DNA from: Planctomycetaceae bacterium | Lineage (GTDB): Bacteria; Planctomycetota; Planctomycetia; Pirellulales; Pirellulaceae | Length of the DNA: 11,703 nt | NCBI GenBank assembly: GCA_007133715.1 | Contig: SLMF01000542.1 | Span: forward strand, 1 to 11,703 | Reading direction: 5' to 3' | In this document: piece after piece, positions 1 through 6,818 of the stretch | How positions within the stretch are numbered: the stretch's first letter is position 1 | Layout of the letters: the number at the start of each line of letters is the position of its first letter | The notes under the pieces: generated by a model | The model's input: the letters and a program-made list of their open reading frames with translations, nothing else | Told to the model about the DNA's origin: nothing | Database searches by the model: none | Made by a program: the position numbers and the translations under genes

Positions 1-650
1 AAACCCAAATCCAGAACCTTGACGGTCCCGCCGAGATCGACCAACAGATTGCTCGGTTTGACATCGCGATGGACGATCCCGCGACTGTGGGCATAAGCCA
101 GCCCGCGGGCGGCTTGGATCACAAAATCCACCGCTCGCTCCAGGGCCAGCGGGCCCTCACGCTTTACCAGCGAGCTGAGGTCGCGTCCTTCGACATATTC
201 CATCACCAAATAATGCAGATCGGCATCGACTCCGGCATCGAAGGCGGTCACGATATTGGGATGCGACAACTGAGCGACTGCCACAATCTCACGTTCGAAT
301 CGCTTCAATGCCACTTCCGCTTCGACATTCCGAGGCTGGAGCACCTTTACCACCACCGGCCGCTTCATCCGCCGATGCTCCGCCTTGAACACGGTCCCCA
401 TGCCACCCGAACCGATCTGGTCCAAAATGACGTAGCTCCCCAACACCAAACCCCGCGATTGACCCGCGTAAATCCGTGCTGCCTGATAAGGAGTCAGCTG
501 ACCCCGATTCACCAGTTCCTGGCCCAGAATTTCAGCAGTCAGGCGATCGGCGGTGCGTTCCAGTCCGTCGCGGAACGCCCGGAGTTCTTCCCCGGACAAC
601 AGACCGCTGGCCAGTATCTGCTGTTCATACTGCTCGAGCGTCACCGTCAT
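1..650 (-). CDS. PknB-type Ser/Thr protein kinase, N-terminal part (runs off left edge)
   Basis: Hanks-type kinase that would phosphorylate proteins on Ser/Thr; 216 residues are visible before the window edge, so substrate-binding and C-terminal parts are unseen. Kinase signatures run in order: glycine loop GSGGMGTV (about 80-87), the ATP lysine in VVVKVL (K102), the C-helix glutamate near E121, the hinge VMEYVEG (149-155), catalytic loop HRDVKPSN (194-201) and a DLG (214-216) replacing DFG. The catalytic D and N are present, so it is probably active. Residues 1-70 form a helical extension ending QLTPYQAARIYAG..LVLGSY, a type common in planctomycete kinases and also present in the kinase at 3544. 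Start ATG at 650 is preceded by AAAGG at 7 nt and AGGAG at 12 nt. The membrane-protein gene lies 102 bp upstream on the same strand. Kinase identity is certain from motifs; pathway unknown. Confidence 0.95.
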   Translation of the reverse strand, partial: MTVTLEQYEQQILASGLLSGEELRAFRDGLERTADRLTAEILGQELVNRGQLTPYQAARIYAGQSRGLVLGSYVILDQIGSGGMGTVFKAEHRRMKRPVVVKVLQPRNVEAEVALKRFEREIVAVAQLSHPNIVTAFDAGVDADLHYLVMEYVEGRDLSSLVKREGPLALERAVDFVIQAARGLAYAHSRGIVHRDVKPSNLLVDLGGTVKVLDLG

Positions 651-690
651 CGACGTGCCTTTCTCCTGAATCCCTGCCCGATTCCGTTCG

Positions 691-721
691 AGTATACCCG
701 TCGCGAGCTGGAAACGCGACG
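691..721 (-). promoter_or_regulatory. Candidate promoter -10 with adjoining inverted repeat, upstream of the left-edge kinase
   Basis: On the minus strand TATACT (696-691) matches the sigma-70 -10 consensus at 5 of 6 bases, about 40 nt before the kinase ATG. No convincing -35 is seen. Directly upstream is a perfect 7-bp inverted repeat, CGTCGCG at 699-705 and CGCGACG at 715-721, spaced by 9 nt. It covers the position of the missing -35 and could be an activator or repressor site. It could instead be a weak hairpin at the end of the upstream membrane-protein transcript, but no T-run follows it. Confidence 0.3.
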
Positions 722-752
722 ACCCCTCTCACGCCCGCACGCGCCCGTCGTT

Positions 753-1220
753 TCAAGTGGACGGTCCTCCATGGGGGTATGAAGGCAGGCTGCGTTCCAC
801 CCAAGAGTAGTAGCGATATCGAGCCGGCATATGGGAACCGATCGAGGCGATTCCGATAATTGCTGCCAGCGCCCCGACCCGCACAGGCCACAACCAGGGA
901 ATTGCCATCATCAACAGCACTTTGCACACGGTCATCAGTCCCCGACTCTCGTGCCACCACCGCCAGCGCGGCCACGATTCGAGTCCCACCAGGGCAATTC
1001 CCGTGGCAATCGTCAAGACCAGCCACAAGAGCAGCTGCTCACGCGGCACATCGAACACATGGCCGCCCACCAAAACTCCCGAGACCCCCAGATGCAGGGA
1101 ACGGAAACTGATATTCAAGCCCCGAGCCCATGTAATTGGGGGGCGATTCGAGAACGCGGAGGACGGTTCTTTCGCAGGTTCTATCAAGGCAGTCATCCGA
1201 GTGACGGTGGGGGTGATCAT
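753..1220 (-). CDS. Small polytopic membrane protein of unknown function
   Basis: A 155-residue protein I cannot assign to a named family. Hydrophobic stretches at about 38-55, 63-80, 95-111 and 113-128 suggest three or four membrane helices in the inner membrane. The N-terminal ~30 residues are polar, and the tail after the last helix has a distinctive SHMPARYRYYSW motif (129-140) that may face the cytoplasm. This frame is preferred over the overlapping plus-strand frame at 831-1427 because the latter is low-complexity and Pro/Arg/His-rich, while this one gives ordered hydrophobic segments. The start is uncertain: ATG at 1220 or ATG at 1196 (residue 9), neither with a clear ribosome-binding site. 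It is divergent from recG and 102 bp upstream of the co-directional kinase, so it may share a transcript with that kinase. Confidence 0.75.
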   Translation of the reverse strand: MITPTVTRMTALIEPAKEPSSAFSNRPPITWARGLNISFRSLHLGVSGVLVGGHVFDVPREQLLLWLVLTIATGIALVGLESWPRWRWWHESRGLMTVCKVLLMMAIPWLWPVRVGALAAIIGIASIGSHMPARYRYYSWVERSLPSYPHGGPST

Positions 1221-1269
1221 GCTCGTGAAATCGGCGGGCGCGCCATGCCGACTCGCCCCGCTACCTGTG

Positions 1270-1299
1270 ATTCTACGCCACGGGGCGGCCGGTTAAAAT
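1270..1299. promoter_or_regulatory. Divergent promoter region between the membrane protein and recG
   Basis: The 85-bp gap at 1221-1305 must drive two divergent genes. On the plus strand TAAAAT (1294-1299) resembles a -10 box (5 of 6) and ends 6 nt before the recG ATG at 1306. With normal spacing, transcription would start at or next to the A of the start codon. On the minus strand TAGAAT (1275-1270, 5 of 6) with TTTAAC (1297-1292) at 16-nt spacing could serve the membrane protein. The two candidate promoters overlap. No Shine-Dalgarno sequence precedes recG. Confidence 0.35.
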
Positions 1300-1305
1300 A
1301 CGGCC

Positions 1306-3399
1306 ATGAACCAACCACGTCACCTCTCCGCAACGGAACGGCTGGCCACGCCCGTCCAGTTCGTCAAGGGCGTCGGTGCCCCAAGGGCCGAAATGCTCCA
1401 ACGATTGGGCCTCCGCACAGCGGCTGACTTGCTGTTCTTGTTCCCCCGCGACTACCGCGATGCCAGCCAACTGCTGCCCATCGGCGAATTGCGCGAGGAG
1501 CAACCGGCCAGCGTTTGCGGTGTCGTCGAGGAGGTCGAACTCAGAAACACCGGACCCGGACGCTGTGTCCTGGGGGTGCTGATCCGTCAGGATCAGGAGC
1601 ATTTGCGAGTCTTGTGGTTCAATCAACCGTGGATGCGAGATCGTGTGGTCATCGGCCAACGCGTGCTGCTGAGCGGAACCCCGCGATTTAATGGGGGGCG
1701 ATGGGAACTGGTGCATCCCAAGCTCGAGGCCCTGGAAGGCAACCATTCCCCTACAAAGGGACGAATCTTTCCCGTGTACCCGCTGACCGAAGGTCTTCAG
1801 CAGTGGCAGATTCGCCGGATTGTGCAGACTGCGGTGCAGGAGTACGCGGTTTGCGTGCCCGAAGTGTTTCCCGCCGACTTTCGGGAACAGCATCGTCTGT
1901 GGCCGATTCAGCGGGCTCTGGAGCAGATCCATGCGCCTGGCGATATGGAGAGTCTGGACGCGGCGCGGCGGAGGTTCATATACCAGGAACTGCTGGTGCT
2001 GCAATTGGCATTGGGTCTTCGCCGCCGCCAATTGGCGGAGCGGACTCGGGCCCCCACTTTGCCGGTAACCGCCAAGATCGATGCTCGCATCCGCCGCCTG
2101 TTTCCTTTTGACCTGACCGCCGATCAGGACCGGGTTCTCCGTGAAATCGCGGCTGATATGGCTCGGGCAACGCCGATGAATCGGCTGTTGCAGGGCGATG
2201 TGGGAAGTGGCAAGACGGTGGTGGCGGAGTATGCGATGCTGTTAGCGATTGCCCACGGCCACCCCGCCGCTTTGATGGCCCCCACGGAAATGCTGGCTCG
2301 GCAACATCTGCGCACCCTCAGCCGCGATCTGCGGGAGAGTCGGGTACGGATCGTGCTGCTGACAGGCGCTTTGAGTGCGGCCGAGCGACGTGTGGCCCGG
2401 GAGGCCATCGCGGCCGAAGAAGCCGATCTGATTGTCGGTACCCATGCCCTGTTGGCCGAAGAGCCCTTGCGCGAGCGGTTGGGGTTGGTGGTCATCGACG
2501 AGCAGCACAAATTTGGTGTGCGGCAGCGGGCCGCATTACGAGGCGAGCAGCGGGATCCACACTATCTGGTGATGACAGCCACCCCGATTCCCCGCACGGT
2601 GTCGATGACGTTGTTCGGCGATCTGGATGTTTCCACGTTGCGGGACAAACCGCCGGGCCGGGCACCCCTGTATACCTACTCGGGAGACGAATCACGGCGT
2701 GCGGCTTGGTGGGATTTCTTCTGCCGGAAACTGGCGGAAGGCCGCCAGGGATACGTGGTTGCTCCCATGGTCGAGGGGGGTGAGGGCGAGGCGGTAACCG
2801 CGGTCGAACCCTTGTACAAGACCTTGCAACAAGGGCCGTTACGCGATTTCCGCATCGCCCTGCTGCACGGCCGGATCCCCGTGGCCGAGCGCGAGGCGAC
2901 GATGAAAGCGTTCCGGCTCGGGGAAATCCAGGTGCTGGTCGCAACGTCGGTTGTCGAGGTCGGGATTGACGTCCCGAACGCCACGCTGATGACGATCGAA
3001 GACGGCCAAAGATTCGGTTTGGCTCAGTTACATCAGCTGCGCGGGCGGATCAGCCGCGGTTCTCATCCGGGATACCTTTGCGTTTTCGGGACATTCGATT
3101 CGGAGGAGTCCCGGGAGCGGATCGAAGCCTTCTGTCAATCCTCGGACGGATTCGAGTTGGCGGAGGTCGATTTTCGTTTGCGCGGTCCGGGCGATTTGTT
3201 CGGTACCCGGCAGCACGGCCTGCCTCCGTTGCGAATTGCCGATCTCAACCGCGACGAGGCGGTTTTGGAGGAAGCTCGCCAGGACGCCGGGCAATTGGTC
3301 TTAACAGGGGAACTGGGGGAACGCCCCGAGTTCGCTCGGCTCTACAACATGGTGCTGCGCCGCTATGGAGCGGTGCTGGAATTGGCCGATGTGGGATAG
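1306..3399 (+). CDS. recG: ATP-dependent DNA helicase RecG
   Basis: RecG is a monomeric superfamily-2 translocase that remodels stalled replication forks and branch-migrates Holliday junctions. At 697 residues it matches the usual length (about 690). The N-terminal wedge/OB region covers roughly 14-250. Helicase motifs follow: Q-motif region near Q274, Walker A GDVGSGKT (297-304), DEQH box (398-401, continuing KFGV), TATPIPRT (424-431), LLHGRI (519-524), VEVGIDVPNAT (550-560) and QLRGRISRG (577-585). The RecG-specific LRGPGDLFGTRQHG (625-638) is the TRG-type motif that couples ATPase to translocation. The helix-hairpin-like VKGVGAPRAEMLQRLGL starts at residue 20, as expected, so the ATG at 1306 is right although no ribosome-binding site precedes it. 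It is followed after 144 bp by a kinase that seems to have its own -10 box. Confidence 0.98.
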   Translation: MNQPRHLSATERLATPVQFVKGVGAPRAEMLQRLGLRTAADLLFLFPRDYRDASQLLPIGELREEQPASVCGVVEEVELRNTGPGRCVLGVLIRQDQEHLRVLWFNQPWMRDRVVIGQRVLLSGTPRFNGGRWELVHPKLEALEGNHSPTKGRIFPVYPLTEGLQQWQIRRIVQTAVQEYAVCVPEVFPADFREQHRLWPIQRALEQIHAPGDMESLDAARRRFIYQELLVLQLALGLRRRQLAERTRAPTLPVTAKIDARIRRLFPFDLTADQDRVLREIAADMARATPMNRLLQGDVGSGKTVVAEYAMLLAIAHGHPAALMAPTEMLARQHLRTLSRDLRESRVRIVLLTGALSAAERRVAREAIAAEEADLIVGTHALLAEEPLRERLGLVVIDEQHKFGVRQRAALRGEQRDPHYLVMTATPIPRTVSMTLFGDLDVSTLRDKPPGRAPLYTYSGDESRRAAWWDFFCRKLAEGRQGYVVAPMVEGGEGEAVTAVEPLYKTLQQGPLRDFRIALLHGRIPVAEREATMKAFRLGEIQVLVATSVVEVGIDVPNATLMTIEDGQRFGLAQLHQLRGRISRGSHPGYLCVFGTFDSEESRERIEAFCQSSDGFELAEVDFRLRGPGDLFGTRQHGLPPLRIADLNRDEAVLEEARQDAGQLVLTGELGERPEFARLYNMVLRRYGAVLELADVG

Positions 3400-3434
3400 A
3401 AGTCCCTGGCATCCCCGCTGTCATGAAGATCCGC

Positions 3435-3440
3435 TATAAT
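3435..3440 (+). promoter_or_regulatory. Consensus -10 box upstream of the pseudo-receiver kinase
   Basis: TATAAT matches the sigma-70 -10 consensus exactly, 36 bp after the recG stop and 104 nt before the kinase ATG. No recognisable -35 stands 16-18 bp upstream, so it may need an activator or be fortuitous. If used, the leader would be about 95 nt long and would carry the hairpin at 3470-3485. Confidence 0.4.
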
Positions 3441-3469
3441 GGTTTGCCACGCGAACCCCGGTCTGGTCT

Positions 3470-3485
3470 GCCCGCGCATGCGGGC
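3470..3485 (+). other. GC-rich hairpin in the recG-kinase intergenic region
   Basis: GCCCGC and GCGGGC form a perfect 6-bp GC stem around a GCAT tetraloop. No T-run follows, so it is a poor intrinsic terminator. It falls downstream of the TATAAT box and 58 nt before the kinase ATG, which would place it in the kinase leader. Role unknown; it may be chance in GC-rich DNA. Confidence 0.3.
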
Positions 3486-3543
3486 GTGTCCCGGCAGGTC
3501 GCCGATCTGACTCCCAAGCTCCTTTTGATCCACGAGGAACCTG

Positions 3544-5037
3544 ATGTCCGAATTGACCGCTGAAATGCTGGCCCATCGCATTCTGGACCGCGATTTGCTG
3601 CAGAGTCGCCAGCTGGAAATGGTTTGGAGTGAAATGGGATCGCGCAGCGTATCGGCCGAAGACTTCTCGCATGTGCTGGTCAGCAAACAGCTGCTGACGA
3701 ATTTTCAACTGGACAAGCTCGCCAAAGGACATCGCGAGGGCTTCTTCTACGGCAAGTACAAGGTGCTGTACATCGTCGGTGCGGGAACATTTGCGCGTGT
3801 GTTTCGGGCCGTGCATCGCGCGACCGGGCGCGTGATGGCGGTCAAGGTGCTGCGCAGCCGCTACCGAAACACGCCCGAGCAGGTCGAGCTGTTCCTGCGG
3901 GAAGCCCGGATGGGGGAGCGGTTGCGCCATCCGAATATTGTACGGGTCGAAGACGTCAGCAGCGACATCCGTGCTCCGTTCATGGTCATGGAGTTTGTCG
4001 AGGGTCAGACGTTACGGGACTTTCTCAAGATCCGCCAGCGGCTGGACGTACCGACCGCTCTCAGCTTGTTTACCGATATCGCGGCGGGTTTAGACCACGC
4101 CCGAACGCGCGGCATCACGCACCGCGATATGAAATTGTCCAATGTGTTGATTACGGCCAATGGCCAAGGCAAACTGGTGGACTTCGGCTTGGCAACCATT
4201 TCGGAGGAGAACGATCGCCTGATGACGGCGGCGCCCAACGCCCGTTCGATCGACTATGTGGCCTTAGAGCGGGGCACGAACGTGCGCAAGAACGATCACC
4301 GCAGTGACATTTACTTTGCGGGCTGCATTTTCTATCACATGCTGACCGGCGTCTCGCCCGTATTGGAAACCCGCGACCGTCTGATGCGGATGAACATCTC
4401 GCGTTTCCAGCAAATCAAGCCGATCAATCAATTTGATCGGGACATTCCCATTGGGATCCAAGCCATCGTGAATCGGGCCATGTGTTTGAGTCCCAAGGAC
4501 CGTTACCAGGAGCCGGCCGAGTTGCTGGTGGACTTGAAACGCGCAAAACACGTCCTGGAGAAGGGCGAGGATTCGCCAGAAATGACGGCTGCCGACGCCA
4601 CGGCCCCCTCGGCCACCAAGACGGCCGCCGTGACGGAGGAACTCGAGGGACTGGGCAAGACCGTACTGTTCGTCGAATCTCAGCTGGAGATGCAGAATGT
4701 GGTTCGCGAGCAACTGAAGAAAGCCGGCTATCGCGTGCTGATATTCAGCGATCCCGTCCGGGCCCTCACACGGATGGAAGACGATATTCGTTTGGCTGAC
4801 TGCGCGGTCTTTTCTACACAGGAATTAGCAGGTGCGAGTGTGGCGGCTTTTAATCGGATGGGGGAGTTGGAATCCATCGGTCAAACTCCCTCCATCCTGC
4901 TGGTGGATCGTCGACACAGCTCTTTGACCAAGGCCGCGCGGACGGACAAACACCGTCGCTTGCTGGAATTGCCCCTGAAAATGAGCCGTTTGCGGCGAGA
5001 ATTGGCCCGGTTGATTGCGGCGCGTGCCGACTCCTGA
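3544..5037 (+). CDS. Ser/Thr protein kinase with C-terminal degenerate receiver-like domain
   Basis: A 497-residue cytosolic Hanks-type kinase. Residues 1-70 are a helical extension whose end (LVSKQLLTNFQLDKLAKG) aligns with that of the kinase at 650. The kinase core spans about 72-335: glycine loop GAGTFARV (79-86, third glycine replaced by Ala), K101 in AVKVL, E120, HRDMKLSN (193-200), DFG (213-215), YVALERG (238-244) in place of an APE motif, and DHRSDIYFAG (251-260). Catalytic residues are intact. A 30-residue Ala/Thr-rich linker leads to a receiver-like fold (about 372-490) starting TVLFVESQLEMQNVV and GYRVLIFSDPVRAL. Where the phosphoacceptor Asp is expected the sequence reads AVFSTQE (421-427), and the conserved Lys position reads LELP, so it cannot be a standard phosphorylated receiver. 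Start ATG has GAGGA at 5 nt. No membrane segment is seen. Confidence 0.93.
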   Translation: MSELTAEMLAHRILDRDLLQSRQLEMVWSEMGSRSVSAEDFSHVLVSKQLLTNFQLDKLAKGHREGFFYGKYKVLYIVGAGTFARVFRAVHRATGRVMAVKVLRSRYRNTPEQVELFLREARMGERLRHPNIVRVEDVSSDIRAPFMVMEFVEGQTLRDFLKIRQRLDVPTALSLFTDIAAGLDHARTRGITHRDMKLSNVLITANGQGKLVDFGLATISEENDRLMTAAPNARSIDYVALERGTNVRKNDHRSDIYFAGCIFYHMLTGVSPVLETRDRLMRMNISRFQQIKPINQFDRDIPIGIQAIVNRAMCLSPKDRYQEPAELLVDLKRAKHVLEKGEDSPEMTAADATAPSATKTAAVTEELEGLGKTVLFVESQLEMQNVVREQLKKAGYRVLIFSDPVRALTRMEDDIRLADCAVFSTQELAGASVAAFNRMGELESIGQTPSILLVDRRHSSLTKAARTDKHRRLLELPLKMSRLRRELARLIAARADS

Positions 5038-5051
5038 AAGCCTCTGCTTTC
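5036..5051 (+). terminator. Weak hairpin at the kinase stop codon
   Basis: GAAAGC and GCTTTC form a perfect 6-bp stem with a CTCT loop, starting inside the TGA stop of the kinase. The stem is AT-rich and the following bases (TCCGCTTGTCC) are only modestly T-rich. It is at best a weak terminator. Confidence 0.2.
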
Positions 5052-5212
5052 TCCGCTTGTCCGCGTTGCTGCGAAAAGATAAGCACTGCAACCGTTTGTG
5101 AACCGCATGCCGGGCCGTAACCTGCAGGTGAAAACCACCCGTCTCGGGTATGAAATCAGAGCCGCTCTTTCGTCTCGTCACGAGCTTTGACAAACCGTGG
5201 AGCCTGCGGGAC

Positions 5213-5241
5213 TTGCATCTGACGAAACTATGGGTTAGTAT
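5213..5241 (+). promoter_or_regulatory. Candidate promoter for the 148-residue helical protein
   Basis: In the 269-bp gap at 5038-5306, TTGCAT (5213-5218) and TAGTAT (5236-5241) stand 17 bp apart, a plausible but non-consensus -35/-10 pair (3 of 6 and 4 of 6). An exact TTGACA lies further upstream at 5187-5192 but has no good -10 at normal spacing. The remainder of the gap shows no gene. Confidence 0.3.
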
Positions 5242-5306
5242 TTCGTCGTTGTTTGAGTGCAGAAGAAATCGATGCGTATCGTTTGACGATGCAACGGAGA
5301 GAAATG

Positions 5307-5753
5307 ATGCCTGCTGCCCCCCTAGCCACTGCGCCCGAGGTCAGTCTTAAGGAAGAGGTTTCGCCGCGAAACGGCGCCCCCCAACCCAGGGGCACGAAGA
5401 CGGATGCGGTGAAAGCGGCGATGAGGCGGTATCCGACCAAGACGCGGGGGGAGATCACGGAGATCTTACTCGCCGAAGGTTGGAACATCACGCCGCAGCA
5501 GATCAGTGTCATCAAGTCGCAGATGTTGGCGGGATTGCGGCGGCCCAAACCCGCGAGTGGGAAACCGAGATCGGCCCCTCCGGCCCCCGCGAGCTCGGCG
5601 CCCGCTACTGCTCCCGCCCCCGCTCCCGTTGCCGCTCGTGCCCCCGACCTGTCGTTTCGCACGCTGCAGCGTGCCAAGGAGTTGGCCAATCAGTTGGGCG
5701 GGGTCCCCGAGGCGCAACGGGCGCTGGAGGCCTTGTCGCAATTGATCGGTTGA
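5307..5753 (+). CDS. Small helical protein with Pro/Ala linker, possible DNA-binding module
   Basis: A soluble 148-residue protein with no named function known to me. It has three parts. Residues 31-78 (KTDAVKAAMRRYPTKT, then GEITEILLAEGWNITPQQIS and VIKSQM) look like a compact three-helix or helix-turn-helix module; proteins with this arrangement recur in planctomycetes as I remember them. Residues 79-113 are a flexible linker of Pro, Ala and Ser. Residues 115-147 (LSFRTLQRAKELANQLGG, then VPEAQRALEALSQLIG) form helices that could mediate oligomerisation. Start choice: ATG at 5307 has GGAGA at 6 nt. ATG 5304 is only 3 nt from it, and the longer frame from TTG 5253 has no such site. DNA binding is inferred from the helix pattern only. 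It is convergent with the glycosylase gene, 91 bp apart. Confidence 0.8.
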   Translation: MPAAPLATAPEVSLKEEVSPRNGAPQPRGTKTDAVKAAMRRYPTKTRGEITEILLAEGWNITPQQISVIKSQMLAGLRRPKPASGKPRSAPPAPASSAPATAPAPAPVAARAPDLSFRTLQRAKELANQLGGVPEAQRALEALSQLIG

Positions 5754-5844
5754 GACCGGGCAGCGACCGCGTGGCATGCAGGCCTCTCGCCCGCTTTCTC
5801 TTTCCCTATCCCACCGCTCCGCAGGCTGGTTCCCCGCGAGCTGT

Positions 5845-6759
5845 TCAACGCTGGCGGGGTTCAGGAATCGGTCGCCCCATCGCGCTTAACAGCATCTTCA
5901 TGTCCTCCCACGTCTCACGCTTCTTATCGGGTGACCGCAAGAGATAGGCGGGATGGTAAGTGACCAGAACCTGGCTCCCTTGGTGATCAAAGAAGCGGCC
6001 GCGGAGGCGGCCCAAGGGCTGGGTGGTTCGCAGCAGGGCCTGGGCCGCGGTCGCGCCCAAGCAGCAGAGGAATTCGGGCTGCAGGATCTGCAGCTGGCGT
6101 TCGAAGAACGGGCGGCAGTTGGCGATCTCTTCGGGCCCGGGCGTGCGATTATCCGGCGGGCGGCATTTGAGTACGTTCAGAATGTAGACTTCGTCTCGCC
6201 GCAAACCGCAGGCGGCCAGGATGCGATCCAACAGCTTGCCAGCGGCTCCCACGAAGGGTTCTCCCAGACGGTCTTCATCCGCACCGGGCGCCTCGCCAAA
6301 AAAGGCCAAGCGGGCCTGGGGGTCCCCCACCCCGAACACCGTTTGCGTGCGTGAGGCAGACAGCGCGGGGCAACGGAGACAACACGCCACCTCCTGCCGC
6401 AGGGCGTCCAGAGCCGCGGGACGCGAAAGCGGAACAGGCTGGGAAACGCCCGCTTCACGCCCTGTCGAACCCCCCGCCGCTGGCGAGCCCACCGCGTGCG
6501 TAGAAGCGGCATCCTGCCGCTTTCCCAATCCCCCAGCGGAACTCCCGCCAGACACATCGCCCACCGCGTGCGTCGAAGCGGCATCCTGCCGCTTTTCCAA
6601 CAACGCAGCTTCAGCGACCGTCTCGACCGGCACACGAAGTGCCTGCTTTGCCGCGAGCCGTTCAGGCGGCCGCACGCACTGGCCAACCCCCGCCCGCTGC
6701 AGGCTCTCCAATCGCTGCCGCAACGCCCGGCAGCTGCGAGACCACAGCTCCTGTTCCAT
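5845..6759 (-). CDS. Uracil-DNA glycosylase, family 4 (Fe-S type), with repeat-bearing N-terminal extension
   Basis: Removes uracil from DNA as the first step of base excision repair. The 304-residue protein has a Fe-S ligand set typical of family 4: CxxC at 127-130, the Cys in LKCRPP (199) and the Cys in IANCRPF (215). The uracil-pocket motif GEAPGADED (155-163), then GEPFVGAAGKLL, and the second motif TYHPAYLLR (267-275) are all intact. Residues 1 to about 115 are a low-complexity extension. It contains LEKRQDAASTHAVG (54-67) and LGKRQDAASTHAVG (78-91), encoded by two copies of a palindromic DNA repeat. Start ATG at 6759 is chosen because AAGGAG lies 7 nt upstream; an in-frame ATG at 6822 would overlap the preceding gene. 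It is the last gene of the symporter/URO-D-like/glycosylase run, 59 nt after the second gene. Confidence 0.95.
   Translation of the reverse strand: MEQELWSRSCRALRQRLESLQRAGVGQCVRPPERLAAKQALRVPVETVAEAALLEKRQDAASTHAVGDVSGGSSAGGLGKRQDAASTHAVGSPAAGGSTGREAGVSQPVPLSRPAALDALRQEVACCLRCPALSASRTQTVFGVGDPQARLAFFGEAPGADEDRLGEPFVGAAGKLLDRILAACGLRRDEVYILNVLKCRPPDNRTPGPEEIANCRPFFERQLQILQPEFLCCLGATAAQALLRTTQPLGRLRGRFFDHQGSQVLVTYHPAYLLRSPDKKRETWEDMKMLLSAMGRPIPEPRQR
6487..6528. repeat. Palindromic coding repeat, copy 1 (RQDAAST type)
   Basis: A 42-bp unit matching the copy at 6559-6600 at 40 of 42 bases. Its core AAGCGGCATCCTGCCGCTT (6504-6522) is a perfect 8-bp inverted repeat around TCC. On the minus strand it is read in frame within the glycosylase gene as LGKRQDAASTHAVG. 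It looks like a dispersed REP-like element that has landed in a tolerant linker. Confidence 0.8.
6559..6600. repeat. Palindromic coding repeat, copy 2 (RQDAAST type)
   Basis: Second 42-bp copy, in the same orientation and 72 bp (24 codons) away from copy 1, with the same perfect palindromic core (6576-6594). On the minus strand it encodes LEKRQDAASTHAVG in frame. The 30 bp following each copy are unrelated, so this is not a simple tandem duplication of 72 bp. Confidence 0.8.
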
Positions 6760-6766
6760 TATTTCG

Positions 6767-6772
6767 CTCCTT
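6767..6772 (-). promoter_or_regulatory. Ribosome-binding site deciding the glycosylase start
   Basis: AAGGAG on the minus strand lies 7 nt before ATG 6759. It fixes the start there and rejects the upstream in-frame ATG at 6822, which would add 21 residues overlapping the end of the preceding gene. Confidence 0.8.
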
Positions 6773-6818
6773 GTTCGGGCTCTGAAATCAAACCCAACTC
6801 GCCGTGGCTCCGCAACCA

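Noticed and set aside
831..1427. A 198-residue plus-strand frame between the left-edge kinase and recG
   Set aside because: The translation is low-complexity Pro/Arg/His/Gln-rich and runs into recG. The minus-strand frame at 753-1220 has clear membrane segments instead.
1273..2031. A 252-residue minus-strand frame opposite the start of recG
   Set aside because: It is antisense to an unmistakable recG and has no recognisable domain.
5187..5192. Exact TTGACA as a -35 box
   Set aside because: No -10-like hexamer lies 16-18 bp downstream; the pair at 5213/5236 is better spaced.
5253..5306. Longer N-terminus (TTG start at 5253) for the small helical protein
   Set aside because: No ribosome-binding site precedes the TTG, while GGAGA lies 6 nt before ATG 5307. 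The extra residues add no recognisable module.
6487..6600. CRISPR-like direct repeats
   Set aside because: There are only two copies, they are palindromic and in frame within a coding sequence, and there is no leader, cas gene or series of equal spacers.
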